DNA of 51,454 nucleotides from Anseongella ginsenosidimutans (lineage in GTDB: Bacteria > Bacteroidota > Bacteroidia > Sphingobacteriales > Sphingobacteriaceae), in contig JAJUHF010000008.1 in assembly GCA_029268045.1 (NCBI GenBank), positions 1-51,454 of the forward strand, read 5' to 3'. The notes under the pieces were generated by a model. It searched no databases, was not told the origin of the DNA, and was given only the letters and a program-made list of their open reading frames with translations. Positions 1-8,149 of this stretch are shown piece after piece. Within the stretch, counting starts at the first letter, position 1. Each line of letters begins with the position of its first letter. Both the position numbers and the translations under genes were made by a program.

Positions 1-186
1 CTGACCAAGATCGCGCAGAAAGTCGGGGAGGAAGCCACCGAAACGGTGATCGCTGCCCTGGCCCAGTCCCACGAAGACCTGCTGGACGAGTCGGCCGACC
101 TGGTTTTCCACCTGCTGGTACTCCTGCGGGAAAAGAATATCAGCCTGGCCGAACTGGGCGAACATTTGCGCAAAAGACATAAATAA
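1..186 (+). CDS. hisIE: Phosphoribosyl-ATP pyrophosphatase (HisE domain), 3' end only
   Basis: The window opens inside this gene. The visible 61 codons read in frame from base 1 to a TAA at 184-186. They contain the HisE signature KVGEEATE at fragment residues 6-13, followed by helical residues including DLVFHLL, typical of the all-alpha MazG-like pyrophosphatase that converts phosphoribosyl-ATP to phosphoribosyl-AMP in histidine synthesis. In Bacteroidota this domain is usually fused behind HisI (PR-AMP cyclohydrolase), so the gene is probably bifunctional hisIE. That is inference, since the N-terminal part lies outside the window. No other his gene is visible. Confidence 0.85.
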   Translation: MTKIAQKVGEEATETVIAALAQSHEDLLDESADLVFHLLVLLREKNISLAELGEHLRKRHK

Positions 187-230
187 AGCCAGCTATCCGG
201 GGTTTGCCCTCCCCCGGGGACCCGTGCACG

Positions 231-1136
231 ATGGAAATTAAAAATAAAGCAATACTTCCGGGCCACCGGAATCCCGTATTTACGATTGAAAGCGGACTCG
301 AACCCCACTATTTCTTTACGGGCGGAAATGATCCCGGCATTGTGAAATGGGATCTACGCCGGATGAAACACGAAAAGGTGCTTGCCAAAGTAAACACCTC
401 GGTGTACGCGCTCCACCGGCCTGCCTCGCGCCCGCTTTTGCTCGTAGGCGAGCGTAGCGGGCAAGTAAGTGTGCTGGATCTGGAAACAGAAAAGCCCTTG
501 AAGGTGCTTCCCCTGCATCGCCATCCGGTGTTCGACATCCAGACCGCTGACCACAAACAACTCATTTACGTGGCCAGCGAGGACGGGCACGTATCGGTTT
601 GGTCGCTGGAGGATTTCCGTCACATCTATACCTTCCAGGTTTCCCACGACACGGTTCGATGCATCAGCCTCAGCCCCGACGAACAACAGATCGCCTTCGG
701 CTGCCGCGACAATTCCATCCGCATTTACGATACGGCCGAATTGAGTTTGCTTGCAACCCTGAACGGCCATACGATGTCGGTGTTCAGCCTGGCCTACAGC
801 CCCGACGGAAAGTATCTGCTGTCCGGCGCGCGCGACGCCCAGCTGAAATTATGGGACACAGGTACTTTTCAGGAAATCCGCAATATCCCGGCCCACCTGT
901 ATGCGATCAACCACATCTGCTTTCATCCCGGCCGCCGCTGGTTTGCTACCGCCAGCATGGATAAAAGCATCCGCATCTGGCGCGAGGAAGACACGGCTCC
1001 GGTGAAAACCATTGACCGGGCCGGCCTGGGGGGACATGCCCTTTCGGTGAATAAACTGCTGTGGGCCGATGAAGCCACCCTGGTTTCGGTCAGCGACGAT
1101 AAGAATGTGATGGTATGGGATGTTCAACTGGATTGA
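231..1136 (+). CDS. WD40-repeat beta-propeller protein
   Basis: A 301-residue protein made almost entirely of WD40 repeats. Seven blade ends can be read in order: VKWDL, VSVLDL, VSVWSL, IRIYDT, LKLWDT, IRIWRE and VMVWDV. That is enough for one closed seven-bladed propeller. There is no signal peptide, so a cytosolic scaffold or interaction role is likely; no catalytic residues are expected. I chose the ATG at 231 because the upstream in-frame TTG at 204 adds only a low-quality Pro-rich stretch. It follows hisIE by 44 bases on the same strand and may be read from its transcript. It ends 7 bases before the convergent MDR gene. The partner is not identifiable from sequence. Confidence 0.85.
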   Translation: MEIKNKAILPGHRNPVFTIESGLEPHYFFTGGNDPGIVKWDLRRMKHEKVLAKVNTSVYALHRPASRPLLLVGERSGQVSVLDLETEKPLKVLPLHRHPVFDIQTADHKQLIYVASEDGHVSVWSLEDFRHIYTFQVSHDTVRCISLSPDEQQIAFGCRDNSIRIYDTAELSLLATLNGHTMSVFSLAYSPDGKYLLSGARDAQLKLWDTGTFQEIRNIPAHLYAINHICFHPGRRWFATASMDKSIRIWREEDTAPVKTIDRAGLGGHALSVNKLLWADEATLVSVSDDKNVMVWDVQLD

Positions 1137-1143
1137 AACCGGC

Positions 1144-2139
1144 CTAAATCCGCACCACGATCTTTCCGAATTGCCGCGCCTGATCCATGCGATCAAAGGC
1201 AGCCTGAATTTCCTCCAAGGGAAAAACCTGGTCGATTACCGGTTTCAGTTTTTTCTCCGAATAGAACTGAAGCATTCCTTCGAAATCATCCCGGTTGCCC
1301 ATGGTGGTTCCCAGAACGGATAACTGTTTCCAGAACAGATACCGTGCGGGTATTTCTCCGATGGGTCCTGCCGTTTGACCGAAATTAACGATCCGGCCGC
1401 CGGGATTCATCAGACCCGCAAGCATTCCGAAGTCTTTCCCAGCCGCACTGTCGATCACCAGATCAATGCCGCCTGATTTCCCGGCTATCTCTTCAGCCCA
1501 GTACGGAGCAGTGTACAGGGCCCCTCCGACGGCTCCCATGGATCGCGCCCGCTCCATCTTTTCCTGCGAACCCGAGGTAACATACACCCGGGCATCCAGC
1601 GCACGTGCAAACTGGAAAGCAAACAGCACGGTCCCACCGCCAATGCCGGTGATCAGCACGTTTTCACCCGTTTTCAGGTTGCCCCGTGTAAAACAGGCCC
1701 GGTACGCGGTAAGTCCCGACAAGGGAATGGCCGCACCCTCTGTGAGGCTCAGGTGGTCAGGCAGCGCAAACACGTTATCCACCGGAACTGCGATGTATTC
1801 GGCCAGCGTGCCGTTCGTGGGGTTGCCCAGGATATGAAAATCCGACGACTGAACGGCGGGATCGGGCCCCCAGTTAAGTCCCGGATAAATGATCACCTGC
1901 TTCCCTATCCATTCGGCCGACACCCCTTCCCCGACCGCTTCCACCGTTCCCGCTCCGTCGGAACCAGGGACAATGTTTTCCTTCCGTCCGGCGTACTTTC
2001 CCTTCAGGATCCACAGATCGCGGTGGTTCAGGGCAGCAAACCCCACCTTGATCAATACCTCGTCCTTGCCCGGACTGGGTTTTTCAAGCTGCCTGATTTC
2101 AATGGGGGATCCTGTTTGTGCGATATACGCTGCTTTCAT
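1144..2139 (-). CDS. Zinc-independent MDR-family NAD(P)H:quinone oxidoreductase-like protein
   Basis: A 331-residue medium-chain dehydrogenase/reductase. The N-terminal GroES-like domain includes NHRDLW and PGSDGAGTVEAVG. The Rossmann domain follows with the nucleotide-binding GIGGGTVLFAFQFARA. The catalytic zinc cysteine position reads Asn-His, and the four-cysteine structural zinc loop is absent, so it belongs with the zinc-free quinone-oxidoreductase/enoyl-reductase branch rather than alcohol dehydrogenases. Substrate is unknown. The start MKAAYIAQ at 2139 matches the family's usual MKA beginning; another in-frame ATG lies at 2154. It is divergent from the universal stress gene, with 58 bases between them. 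Confidence 0.85.
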   Translation of the reverse strand: MKAAYIAQTGSPIEIRQLEKPSPGKDEVLIKVGFAALNHRDLWILKGKYAGRKENIVPGSDGAGTVEAVGEGVSAEWIGKQVIIYPGLNWGPDPAVQSSDFHILGNPTNGTLAEYIAVPVDNVFALPDHLSLTEGAAIPLSGLTAYRACFTRGNLKTGENVLITGIGGGTVLFAFQFARALDARVYVTSGSQEKMERARSMGAVGGALYTAPYWAEEIAGKSGGIDLVIDSAAGKDFGMLAGLMNPGGRIVNFGQTAGPIGEIPARYLFWKQLSVLGTTMGNRDDFEGMLQFYSEKKLKPVIDQVFPLEEIQAAFDRMDQARQFGKIVVRI

Positions 2140-2197
2140 ACCAAATGCTTGCATTAAAATTCATTTATTCTTAACTTCATTGGTATAACAAGCGACA

Positions 2198-2638
2198 ATG
2201 GATTTAGATTTCAAGAAAATCCTGATAGCGGTGGATGACAGCCCATTTTCAGAACGGGCTGTTCAGACCGGCTATCGACTCGCGCATGCCACCGAAGGGG
2301 AAGTAACGCTGATCCATGTGATTGATATTACCCTTGCGGCAGGTGACATGATGTCGGGAGCATTCGCGCCGGAATTACTCCAGTCGGTGAAAGATTCGGG
2401 AGCGAAGCTACTGGCCGATATCACGGCCCGGTATGCACAGGATGTACCTACCCGCGTACTCATGCCGGAGGACCGGCCCGTACAGGGCATCCTGAAAATC
2501 GCAGCGGAATGGCAACCCCACCTGATCGTATTAGGTACCCACGGACGGACCGGTCTGGAACATTTACTGATGGGGAGTGTGGCCGAACAGGTTGTCAGAA
2601 AAGCAACGTGTCCGGTGCTGGTTGTGCCAAAACCTTAA
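2198..2638 (+). CDS. Universal stress protein, UspA family
   Basis: A single-domain 146-residue UspA protein of normal family length. It begins with a beta strand (KKILIAVDDSPFSE) and near the C-terminus carries the ATP-binding pattern G-2x-G-9x-G-S, seen as GTHGRTGLEHLLMGS, followed by the family ending CPVLVVPKP. This indicates the nucleotide-binding subclass that forms cytosolic dimers under stress. It is divergent from the MDR reductase, which could share stress-related control, although no operator is evident. The individual physiological role of Usp proteins is rarely predictable. Confidence 0.93.
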   Translation: MDLDFKKILIAVDDSPFSERAVQTGYRLAHATEGEVTLIHVIDITLAAGDMMSGAFAPELLQSVKDSGAKLLADITARYAQDVPTRVLMPEDRPVQGILKIAAEWQPHLIVLGTHGRTGLEHLLMGSVAEQVVRKATCPVLVVPKP

Positions 2639-2691
2639 ACACCGTATAAAAAAGAGATGAGAAATTAGCCTATTTATTAAAAACTGTAATT

Positions 2692-3093
2692 ATGGAGAGC
2701 CAAGAGAAACTACTTAATGAAGTGGAAACAGAAGAGGATTATCCCAAACTCCTCTATTCCACCAACAAACTAGCTACCGACAGAAGTTTTATAATCCGTA
2801 CCGTCGCCCCACGCTTCATTGCAGAGGTGTTTCTATTTGCCGATCAGCAACGGGCCGACCATTTCATGAAACAGCAAAGCCAGCCCTACGACAGCACAAC
2901 CATAAAAAAACGGACCGTGGTTGTGGTAGTAAAGGAATTCTGGGATAATCCGGAAAATTTTGAACCGCGGATCATCCGCCTGGCAACCAAGCGGCTTGCC
3001 AGCTGGTATAAAGCCCAATTCATCGAGTCCATCAAGCGGCTGAACGCCCGATCGCCTCGTTTAAAGAACAGAAATTCAGAAAATTACAATTAG
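2692..3093 (+). CDS. Hypothetical protein, 133 residues
   Basis: I do not recognise this family. The product is soluble-looking, without signal peptide or membrane segment. It has an acidic N-terminus (EVETEEDYPKL), a mixed alpha/beta middle with a strongly hydrophobic strand (TVVVVVKEFW), and a basic C-terminal helix (ATKRLASWYKAQFIESIKRL) ending in an Arg/Asn-rich tail. The start ATG follows an AT-rich leader. It lies 53 bases after the universal stress gene on the same strand and ends 9 bases before the convergent ferredoxin gene. Codon use resembles its neighbours, which supports it being real. Confidence 0.7.
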   Translation: MESQEKLLNEVETEEDYPKLLYSTNKLATDRSFIIRTVAPRFIAEVFLFADQQRADHFMKQQSQPYDSTTIKKRTVVVVVKEFWDNPENFEPRIIRLATKRLASWYKAQFIESIKRLNARSPRLKNRNSENYN

Positions 3094-3102
3094 ACCTTTA
3101 CG

Positions 3103-3453
3103 CTATTCAAGATGCAGCCAGGCCTTTTTGGCAAGTAGTTCTTCTTGGCTTTCAACCACTTCTTCATCTGGAATACAACAATCCACCGGACACACGGCCG
3201 CGCACTGGGGTTCATCATGAAACCCTACGCATTCGGTACACTTGTCGGGAACGATGTAATAGAATTCGTCCGACACCGGTGTCTGCAATTCCTCCGCATC
3301 GATGTTGGTCCCGTCCCCGAAATCAATGATCCCGGTCAAGCCGGTACCGTCCGAAAAGCGCCAGGATGCACCTGCATCGTATATGGCGTTATTCGGGCAT
3401 TCCGGCTCGCAGGCTCCGCAATTGATGCACTCATCTGTGATTCTGATTGCCAT
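3103..3453 (-). CDS. 4Fe-4S dicluster ferredoxin
   Basis: A 116-residue low-potential ferredoxin. Cluster-binding cysteines form CINCGACEPECP at residues 10-21, and later CTECVGF followed by QCAAVCPVDCC, where the enlarged spacing inside the second motif is typical of the longer bacterial 2[4Fe-4S] ferredoxins. Between the motifs there is an acidic insert. The protein is cytosolic and should act as an electron carrier. It is divergent from a LuxC-type acyl-CoA reductase, so the two may belong to one redox pathway, but co-regulation is only inferred from position. A TAnnTTTG element about 70 bases upstream is the likely promoter. Confidence 0.92.
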   Translation of the reverse strand: MAIRITDECINCGACEPECPNNAIYDAGASWRFSDGTGLTGIIDFGDGTNIDAEELQTPVSDEFYYIVPDKCTECVGFHDEPQCAAVCPVDCCIPDEEVVESQEELLAKKAWLHLE

Positions 3454-3523
3454 TTATATTAATCCCTCTTTTCGTAGTTTTGTCGATTCACTTTATAACT
3501 GCCGTAAGCTGTGAATGTTTGCG

Positions 3524-3531
3524 CAAAGATA
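3524..3531 (-). promoter_or_regulatory. Putative Bacteroidota -7 promoter element of the ferredoxin gene
   Basis: On the minus strand the sequence TATCTTTG fits the Bacteroidota housekeeping -7 consensus TAnnTTTG. It would start transcription near 3517, giving an untranslated leader of about 63 bases. No good TTTG -33 box is seen at the usual spacing. Confidence 0.45.
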
Positions 3532-3569
3532 AAAATTTTGATTTCATTTCCCTATCGATTTAGTAGATT

Positions 3570-4589
3570 ATGAAAAATCATTTCAAAAAAGATATCGCCG
3601 TGCTTAGCGAATTGGGTTCCTTTCTGGGGAAGGACACTTCCGAGCGGGAAGCCGTTATGGAGTCGGCCACCCATCATAATCCCTGGTTTACCCGCGAAAA
3701 TGTACTGCTCGCCCTGGAAGCCATTGCTTCCAACCTGCAAAAAGAATGCCTTGAAAAGTGGCTGACTCCCTATGAACCACTTTTGCGCCCGGGAATGACG
3801 CCGCTGAATGTCGGGCTGGTACTCGCAGGGAACATTCCCCTGGTGGGTTTTCACGATATTTTATGTGTTTTGGTCAGCGGGCACCGGGCCGTGGTTAAGC
3901 TGTCCAGCCAGGACAATGAGCTGAGCAGCTGGGTGATCCGGAAATTACAGGAAACCGGGCTGTACCGGAACTCGCTGCAGATTACCGAGCGGCTCGAGGC
4001 GCCCGATGCCGTCATCGCCACCGGAAGCAATAACAGCGCCCGGTATTTTGAGCGGTATTTTGGAAAGTACCCTCACATTATCCGAAAAAACCGGAATTCA
4101 GTGGCTATTCTGACGGGAAAAGAAAACACGCGGGAACTCCAGGAGCTTGGAAAGGACATTTTCTCCTACTTTGGCCTGGGCTGCCGGAACGTGTCCAAAC
4201 TCTATGTGCCGCGCGGCTACGATTTCCAGCCCCTTTTGGACGCGCTGGAACCCTACCGTGAAATCATTCAACATCACAAATACGCAAATAACTACGAATA
4301 CCAGCTCACCATCCGGTTGATGAACAACGAACCGCATTTTACCAACGGCTTTCTGCTATTGGTGGAAAATCCGTCCTTTACCTCTCCCATGGCCACCCTG
4401 CATTATGAGTTCTACCAGGGGGATGGGGAACTACAGGCACACCTGGAAGCCCAAGCGGAACAGCTTCAGTGCCTGGTGAGTTCCAAGGGCTTGTTTCCTG
4501 GAAGCATGCCGTTTGGCCAAACGCAGTATCCCGCCCTCTGGGATTACGCCGACAAGGTGGACACGCTCCGTTTCTTATTGGAACGCTAG
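3570..4589 (+). CDS. Acyl-CoA reductase, LuxC-like family
   Basis: A 339-residue protein of the aldehyde-dehydrogenase-like LuxC/acyl-CoA reductase family found widely in Bacteroidota. Recognisable family stretches are PLNVGLVLAGNIPLVGFHD near residue 87 (nucleotide-binding region), the SVAILTG segment, and GLGCRNVSKLYVP near residue 205, which holds the Cys expected to form the acyl-thioester. Its cellular substrate in non-luminous bacteria is not established. It is slightly shorter than LuxC proper. It is divergent from a dicluster ferredoxin, a pairing that suggests, without proving, a shared redox context. Its TAG stop lies inside a 9-base direct repeat shared with the convergent DUF4249 gene. 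Confidence 0.85.
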   Translation: MKNHFKKDIAVLSELGSFLGKDTSEREAVMESATHHNPWFTRENVLLALEAIASNLQKECLEKWLTPYEPLLRPGMTPLNVGLVLAGNIPLVGFHDILCVLVSGHRAVVKLSSQDNELSSWVIRKLQETGLYRNSLQITERLEAPDAVIATGSNNSARYFERYFGKYPHIIRKNRNSVAILTGKENTRELQELGKDIFSYFGLGCRNVSKLYVPRGYDFQPLLDALEPYREIIQHHKYANNYEYQLTIRLMNNEPHFTNGFLLLVENPSFTSPMATLHYEFYQGDGELQAHLEAQAEQLQCLVSSKGLFPGSMPFGQTQYPALWDYADKVDTLRFLLER

Positions 4590-4604
4590 CATTGCAACGC
4601 TAGC
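4582..4604. repeat. 9-base direct repeat carrying the stop codons of two convergent genes
   Basis: AACGCTAGC occurs at 4582-4590 and again at 4596-4604, separated by 5 bases. Because GCTAGC is a palindrome, the copies also form an inverted pair. The plus-strand acyl-CoA reductase stops in the first copy and the minus-strand DUF4249 gene stops at the second. Confidence 0.7.
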
Positions 4605-5473
4605 TATTTCGCTTCAATCCGGATGCCGGCGGCACTGACCGCCGATACGGCGAACCAGCCGGCGGGTTTCAGCTGGGGATCGGGAAAAAGGCTTTCAATA
4701 TTGGTGGGCAGGTTTGCCGGCGGGGTCGCAAAAAGCCCTGCATTGGTGCTTAAATCCATGAGCTGGCTCAAAAATCCGTACGTATGCTTATCGATGGAGG
4801 CCAGTTCCACCGAAGCACTGTCCCCGAGCCGGTAGGGATCGTCACCGGGCGTAAAGTCAGCCAGCGGCTCAATAAACTGAAGACCGTCCGCGCCCTCTCC
4901 GTAGGCGGCATCCACACTTACCTGAAAATCGATGTTCCGCGAGCGGAGAATTCCGTTGCGGTACGAGCGGATGAAATAGTAGTCGGTTTGCCCTTCCAGA
5001 TCGAATGCGATGAAGTACGCCTGATAGCCCGCTTTCTGAAAAGGCGTCTTTTCTTCGTAATCGTACACCAGGGTGTCGATCCGTGGAACAGGATTCACCC
5101 GGCTGCGGGCCCTGTATTGGTCCTGTCCCAGCTGGATCCGCAATTCATATTCCTTCCCCACTTCGGCGAAGCCGTCATTCCGCTGTGGGCGGCGCTGATA
5201 AGTCCCCGCTTCCACCTCCCTGAAAAAATACTCCCAACCGGTCTGCACGTCCACCACGCTTACGCGCGCACCGGTAACCGCCGGCGCTTCACCGGTAGTC
5301 AGGTAGGGCAGCGATTGGGTCAGCCGGACGGTCTGTACCCGCCGCACATTGTTCAGGAAGGCGTCCACCACCAGCAAGGGCTCCCCTTCGTCCAGCTTGA
5401 CGGAAATCACGTCTTCGCAGCCTCCGCAGAGCAGTCCGGTCAATAGAGTCAGGGCAAAACCAACGGCGCGCAT
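4604..5473 (-). CDS. DUF4249 lipoprotein, partner of a TonB-dependent receptor
   Basis: A 289-residue lipoprotein. The hydrophobic signal ends in LLCGGC, placing the lipidated Cys at residue 19. The mature part begins with the DUF4249 hallmark of a short strand rich in acidic residues, then EPLLVVDAFLNN and VRLTQSLPY, and continues as an all-beta domain. DUF4249 proteins occur directly after TonB-dependent receptors in Bacteroidota, and here the start is separated by one base from the receptor's stop. I infer a surface-exposed accessory subunit of that receptor, analogous to SusD, but no substrate is known. Confidence 0.88.
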   Translation of the reverse strand: MRAVGFALTLLTGLLCGGCEDVISVKLDEGEPLLVVDAFLNNVRRVQTVRLTQSLPYLTTGEAPAVTGARVSVVDVQTGWEYFFREVEAGTYQRRPQRNDGFAEVGKEYELRIQLGQDQYRARSRVNPVPRIDTLVYDYEEKTPFQKAGYQAYFIAFDLEGQTDYYFIRSYRNGILRSRNIDFQVSVDAAYGEGADGLQFIEPLADFTPGDDPYRLGDSASVELASIDKHTYGFLSQLMDLSTNAGLFATPPANLPTNIESLFPDPQLKPAGWFAVSAVSAAGIRIEAK

Positions 5474-5474
5474 A

Positions 5475-7850
5475 TCAAAAACTAAAATTATAAGTCACCG
5501 CCGGAACGATCGAACCGATCACCGATAAACGGACAGCCTGCGTCTGCAGCGGATTATCCGGGTTCTGCCGGAAGAAAATACTATACGGATTGCGCCGGTG
5601 ATACACATTGTAAAATGAGAACACCCAGCTGCTGCTCCATTTTTCACGTGGCCGTCCCTTAAGCGTGGCCGAAAGATCCAGCCGGTGGTACGGACCAATC
5701 CGGTAATTGTTCCGGGCGCCGGTCGTATTGTGGGGTACCTGCCAGCCCTGGATCTCCAGCCGGCTGGTTGGAAAGGTGGCGGGTGTTCCGGAGTAATACA
5801 CCCAGGTTCCCGACAGCTCCCAGCGTTTTCCCAGGGCCACATTGAGCACCGCGTTCAATACATGGGTGCGGTCATAGCGATTGTAAAACCAGGCTCCGTT
5901 GTTGATCCCCTCCACCCTGCGCATGGACCGGGAAAGTGTATAGCTGAGCCATCCGGTAACCGGACCCCGGTTTTTCGCGAGAAAAAGCTCGGTTCCGTAG
6001 GCCTTCCCCAGGGCGGGAAGCAGCTCGCCTTCGAGGTATTCGTTCAGAATGATCTCTGAGTTATCGATATAGTCCAATTGATTCCGGATGTCTTTGTAAT
6101 AGAATTCCACCGAAGCCTGCAGCGCACTGTTCCCCAGGTTGCGGAAATAACCCGCGGCGTACTGATCGGACTGCTGCGGCTGGATGTTATTGGTGCTCGG
6201 AGTCCACACGTCAAGGGGCGTGGTAGCGGCGGTATTGGAAACCAGGTGAATGTATTGCGCCTGGCGGTTATACGACAACTTGATCGCATTCCGGGAATCG
6301 AGCTCCATTTTCAGGGTGATGCGGGGCTCCAGCTGATCGTACCGGGCAATGGGTTCACGCCGGCCCACTTCGTACTCCCGCATCAGACGGCGGGGTGCGT
6401 TGGGAATTGTATCGTGATACAGGTACACCTTACCGGGTCCCAGGTAAGTAAAGCACGAGTAACGAAGTCCATATTGCAGCTCCAGCGCGTCGCCGAGCCG
6501 TTGTTCGTTTTCCAGGTAGATGCCCGATTCCAGCGCGTATTTCAAGGGCAGACTGATGTTTTTGCTGTCATCCCAGTTCCCCACCAGCCCGTTTCCCGGC
6601 TCGAACTTGTACCAGGTTGCACTTGCGCCGAAACGGAGCGTGTTCGAGGTATTCAGATACAGGGTAAAATCCGGTTTCAGGCTGAAATTGACAATGCGGG
6701 AATCCCAATTGAATGATTGCGCGTTTTCATTCCCAAAGCGAAGCTCGTAATTGTAGTTGCTATAAATCCCGGTCAGATTCATAAACAGCCTGTCGGAGAA
6801 TAGGTGGTTCCATCGCGCAGTCAGGGTACGGTTACCCCAGTTGAATGTAAAATTCTGTCCGAAATTATCCTTGGCGAGGGTTCCGCTGACAAACACGTTG
6901 TTGCGCTTGTTGACCCGGTAATTTGCTTTGGCCGTCAGATCGTAAAAATTGAACAGGGCGTCTTCCAGGTCGCTATCCAAAAACGGACGCGCAAGCAGGT
7001 CCACATACGATCTCCTGGCTGCCAGCAGAAAGGAAGCCGTATCCCGTTTTAGCGGACCTTCCACCGCGAGCCGGCTGAAAACCAGTCCCACGCCCCCTTC
7101 CACGCGCAGCTTGCGGTAATTCCCTTCCGACATCCGGACATCCAGCAGGGAGGCGCTTCGCCCGCCGTACCGTGCCGGAATACCGCCTTTCATCAGCGTA
7201 ACTTCCTTTACCGCATCGGGATTGAAAATTGAAAAAAAACCGAAAAGGTGCGATGTATTGTAGACCGGGGCTTCATCCAGCAGCACCAGGTTCTGGTCGG
7301 CCGCCCCGCCGCGCACATGGAAACCGCCGGACCCCTCCCCCACGGTGGAAACTCCCGGGAGCAGTTGAATGCTGCGTACGATATCGATCTCCCCGAGCAA
7401 GGCCGGAATGCTTTTTATCTCCCTGATACTGAGTATATTTGTGCTCATGGACAAATCCCGGACCCCATCCGGGCCAGCCGGGTCGCTTACCGTCACCTCT
7501 TCCAGCATGGTGGCAGTGGCCTGCAGCTCGTGATCCATCCGGTGGTTTTCTTCGAGTTTCACGTCGAACGTGGTGGAGAGATACCCCATGGAAGACAAAC
7601 GAACCCGGTATGCCCCGGGAGGCAGCGTAAGGGAATAAAAGCCGTAATGATTGGATAAGGTGGCCGCCCGCCGGGTGGAATCCCCGCCGGCAGCCCTAGA
7701 TTCCGCCCACACATACACCCCGCTAAGCACCTCGCCGGAAGCCCCGTCCCGCAGATAGCCGCTCAGGGTAAACTTCCCTTCCGCCTGTTGGGCCCGGGCA
7801 CCTGCGAGCGTGGATGCCGACAAAAGAAGGAGAAGCGGCCAGCGTTTCAT
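5475..7850 (-). CDS. TonB-dependent outer-membrane receptor with carboxypeptidase-like N-domain
   Basis: A 791-residue outer-membrane receptor. A signal peptide ends near AGARAQ, followed by a carboxypeptidase regulatory-like beta domain at about 27-110 (TLSGYLRDGASGEVLSG). The plug domain follows at about 125-240, with IRSIQLLPGV-type text and FHVRGGAADQNLVLLDEAPVYN. A 22-strand-type barrel extends to the aromatic C-terminus YNFSF. There is no STN domain, so it should not signal to a sigma factor. It is shorter than SusC proteins (about 1000) and pairs with DUF4249 rather than SusD. It transports an unknown ligand using TonB energy. The gene is first in a two-gene operon. Confidence 0.92.
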   Translation of the reverse strand: MKRWPLLLLLSASTLAGARAQQAEGKFTLSGYLRDGASGEVLSGVYVWAESRAAGGDSTRRAATLSNHYGFYSLTLPPGAYRVRLSSMGYLSTTFDVKLEENHRMDHELQATATMLEEVTVSDPAGPDGVRDLSMSTNILSIREIKSIPALLGEIDIVRSIQLLPGVSTVGEGSGGFHVRGGAADQNLVLLDEAPVYNTSHLFGFFSIFNPDAVKEVTLMKGGIPARYGGRSASLLDVRMSEGNYRKLRVEGGVGLVFSRLAVEGPLKRDTASFLLAARRSYVDLLARPFLDSDLEDALFNFYDLTAKANYRVNKRNNVFVSGTLAKDNFGQNFTFNWGNRTLTARWNHLFSDRLFMNLTGIYSNYNYELRFGNENAQSFNWDSRIVNFSLKPDFTLYLNTSNTLRFGASATWYKFEPGNGLVGNWDDSKNISLPLKYALESGIYLENEQRLGDALELQYGLRYSCFTYLGPGKVYLYHDTIPNAPRRLMREYEVGRREPIARYDQLEPRITLKMELDSRNAIKLSYNRQAQYIHLVSNTAATTPLDVWTPSTNNIQPQQSDQYAAGYFRNLGNSALQASVEFYYKDIRNQLDYIDNSEIILNEYLEGELLPALGKAYGTELFLAKNRGPVTGWLSYTLSRSMRRVEGINNGAWFYNRYDRTHVLNAVLNVALGKRWELSGTWVYYSGTPATFPTSRLEIQGWQVPHNTTGARNNYRIGPYHRLDLSATLKGRPREKWSSSWVFSFYNVYHRRNPYSIFFRQNPDNPLQTQAVRLSVIGSIVPAVTYNFSF

Positions 7851-7912
7851 GGAGGTATAACGAAAGAATAAAGGTTAAACATCTAAAGATGCGAAAGTTT
7901 TATGCAAAAACG

Positions 7913-7920
7913 TATTTTTG
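7913..7920 (+). promoter_or_regulatory. Putative -7 promoter element for the small gene-ftsE unit
   Basis: TATTTTTG matches TAnnTTTG exactly. A start of transcription near 7927 lies downstream of the earliest possible ATG (7902) but upstream of the TTG at 7944, which favours the latter as the translation start. No convincing -33 box is visible. Confidence 0.5.
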
Positions 7921-7943
7921 GGGAATCACGAAAGGATACTAAA

Positions 7944-8147
7944 TTGTACCTGATCAAAGTTAAAGGAATAGCGAAAATCCCTGATTATGTGCAGCTGCGG
8001 GACGATAACTTCACATTGCTTGCCTACTTCCGCGTAGACCGGCCGGAGCGGGCACTTGAAAAATGTGGGTTGGCCGATAAAACGGCCCATATAATGGACA
8101 TTGTAAAGACACTTCCCTACGGAAAGATCATCAAACTGGAAATTTGA
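7944..8147 (+). CDS. Small conserved-looking protein upstream of ftsE (F6P-aldolase-annotated type)
   Basis: A 67-residue soluble protein with the start LYLIKVKGIAKIPDYVQLRD. From memory, similar short proteins upstream of ftsE in related Bacteroidota are often labelled fructose-6-phosphate aldolase, but at this length it cannot be a TIM-barrel aldolase and the label should not be trusted. I chose the TTG at 7944, preceded by AAAGGA, because a good promoter element at 7913 lies downstream of the ATG at 7902. The alternative gives 81 residues. The stop is followed after two bases by the ftsE ATG, so translation is probably coupled. Function unknown; a role linked to FtsE is inference from position only. 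Confidence 0.75.
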   Translation: MYLIKVKGIAKIPDYVQLRDDNFTLLAYFRVDRPERALEKCGLADKTAHIMDIVKTLPYGKIIKLEI

Positions 8148-8149
8148 GC

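Noticed and set aside
2144-2155. AATGC-TT-GCATT dyad in the MDR/usp divergent gap as an operator
   Set aside because: Arms of five bases in an AT-rich gap are expected by chance, and it overlaps the possible upstream ATG of the MDR gene.
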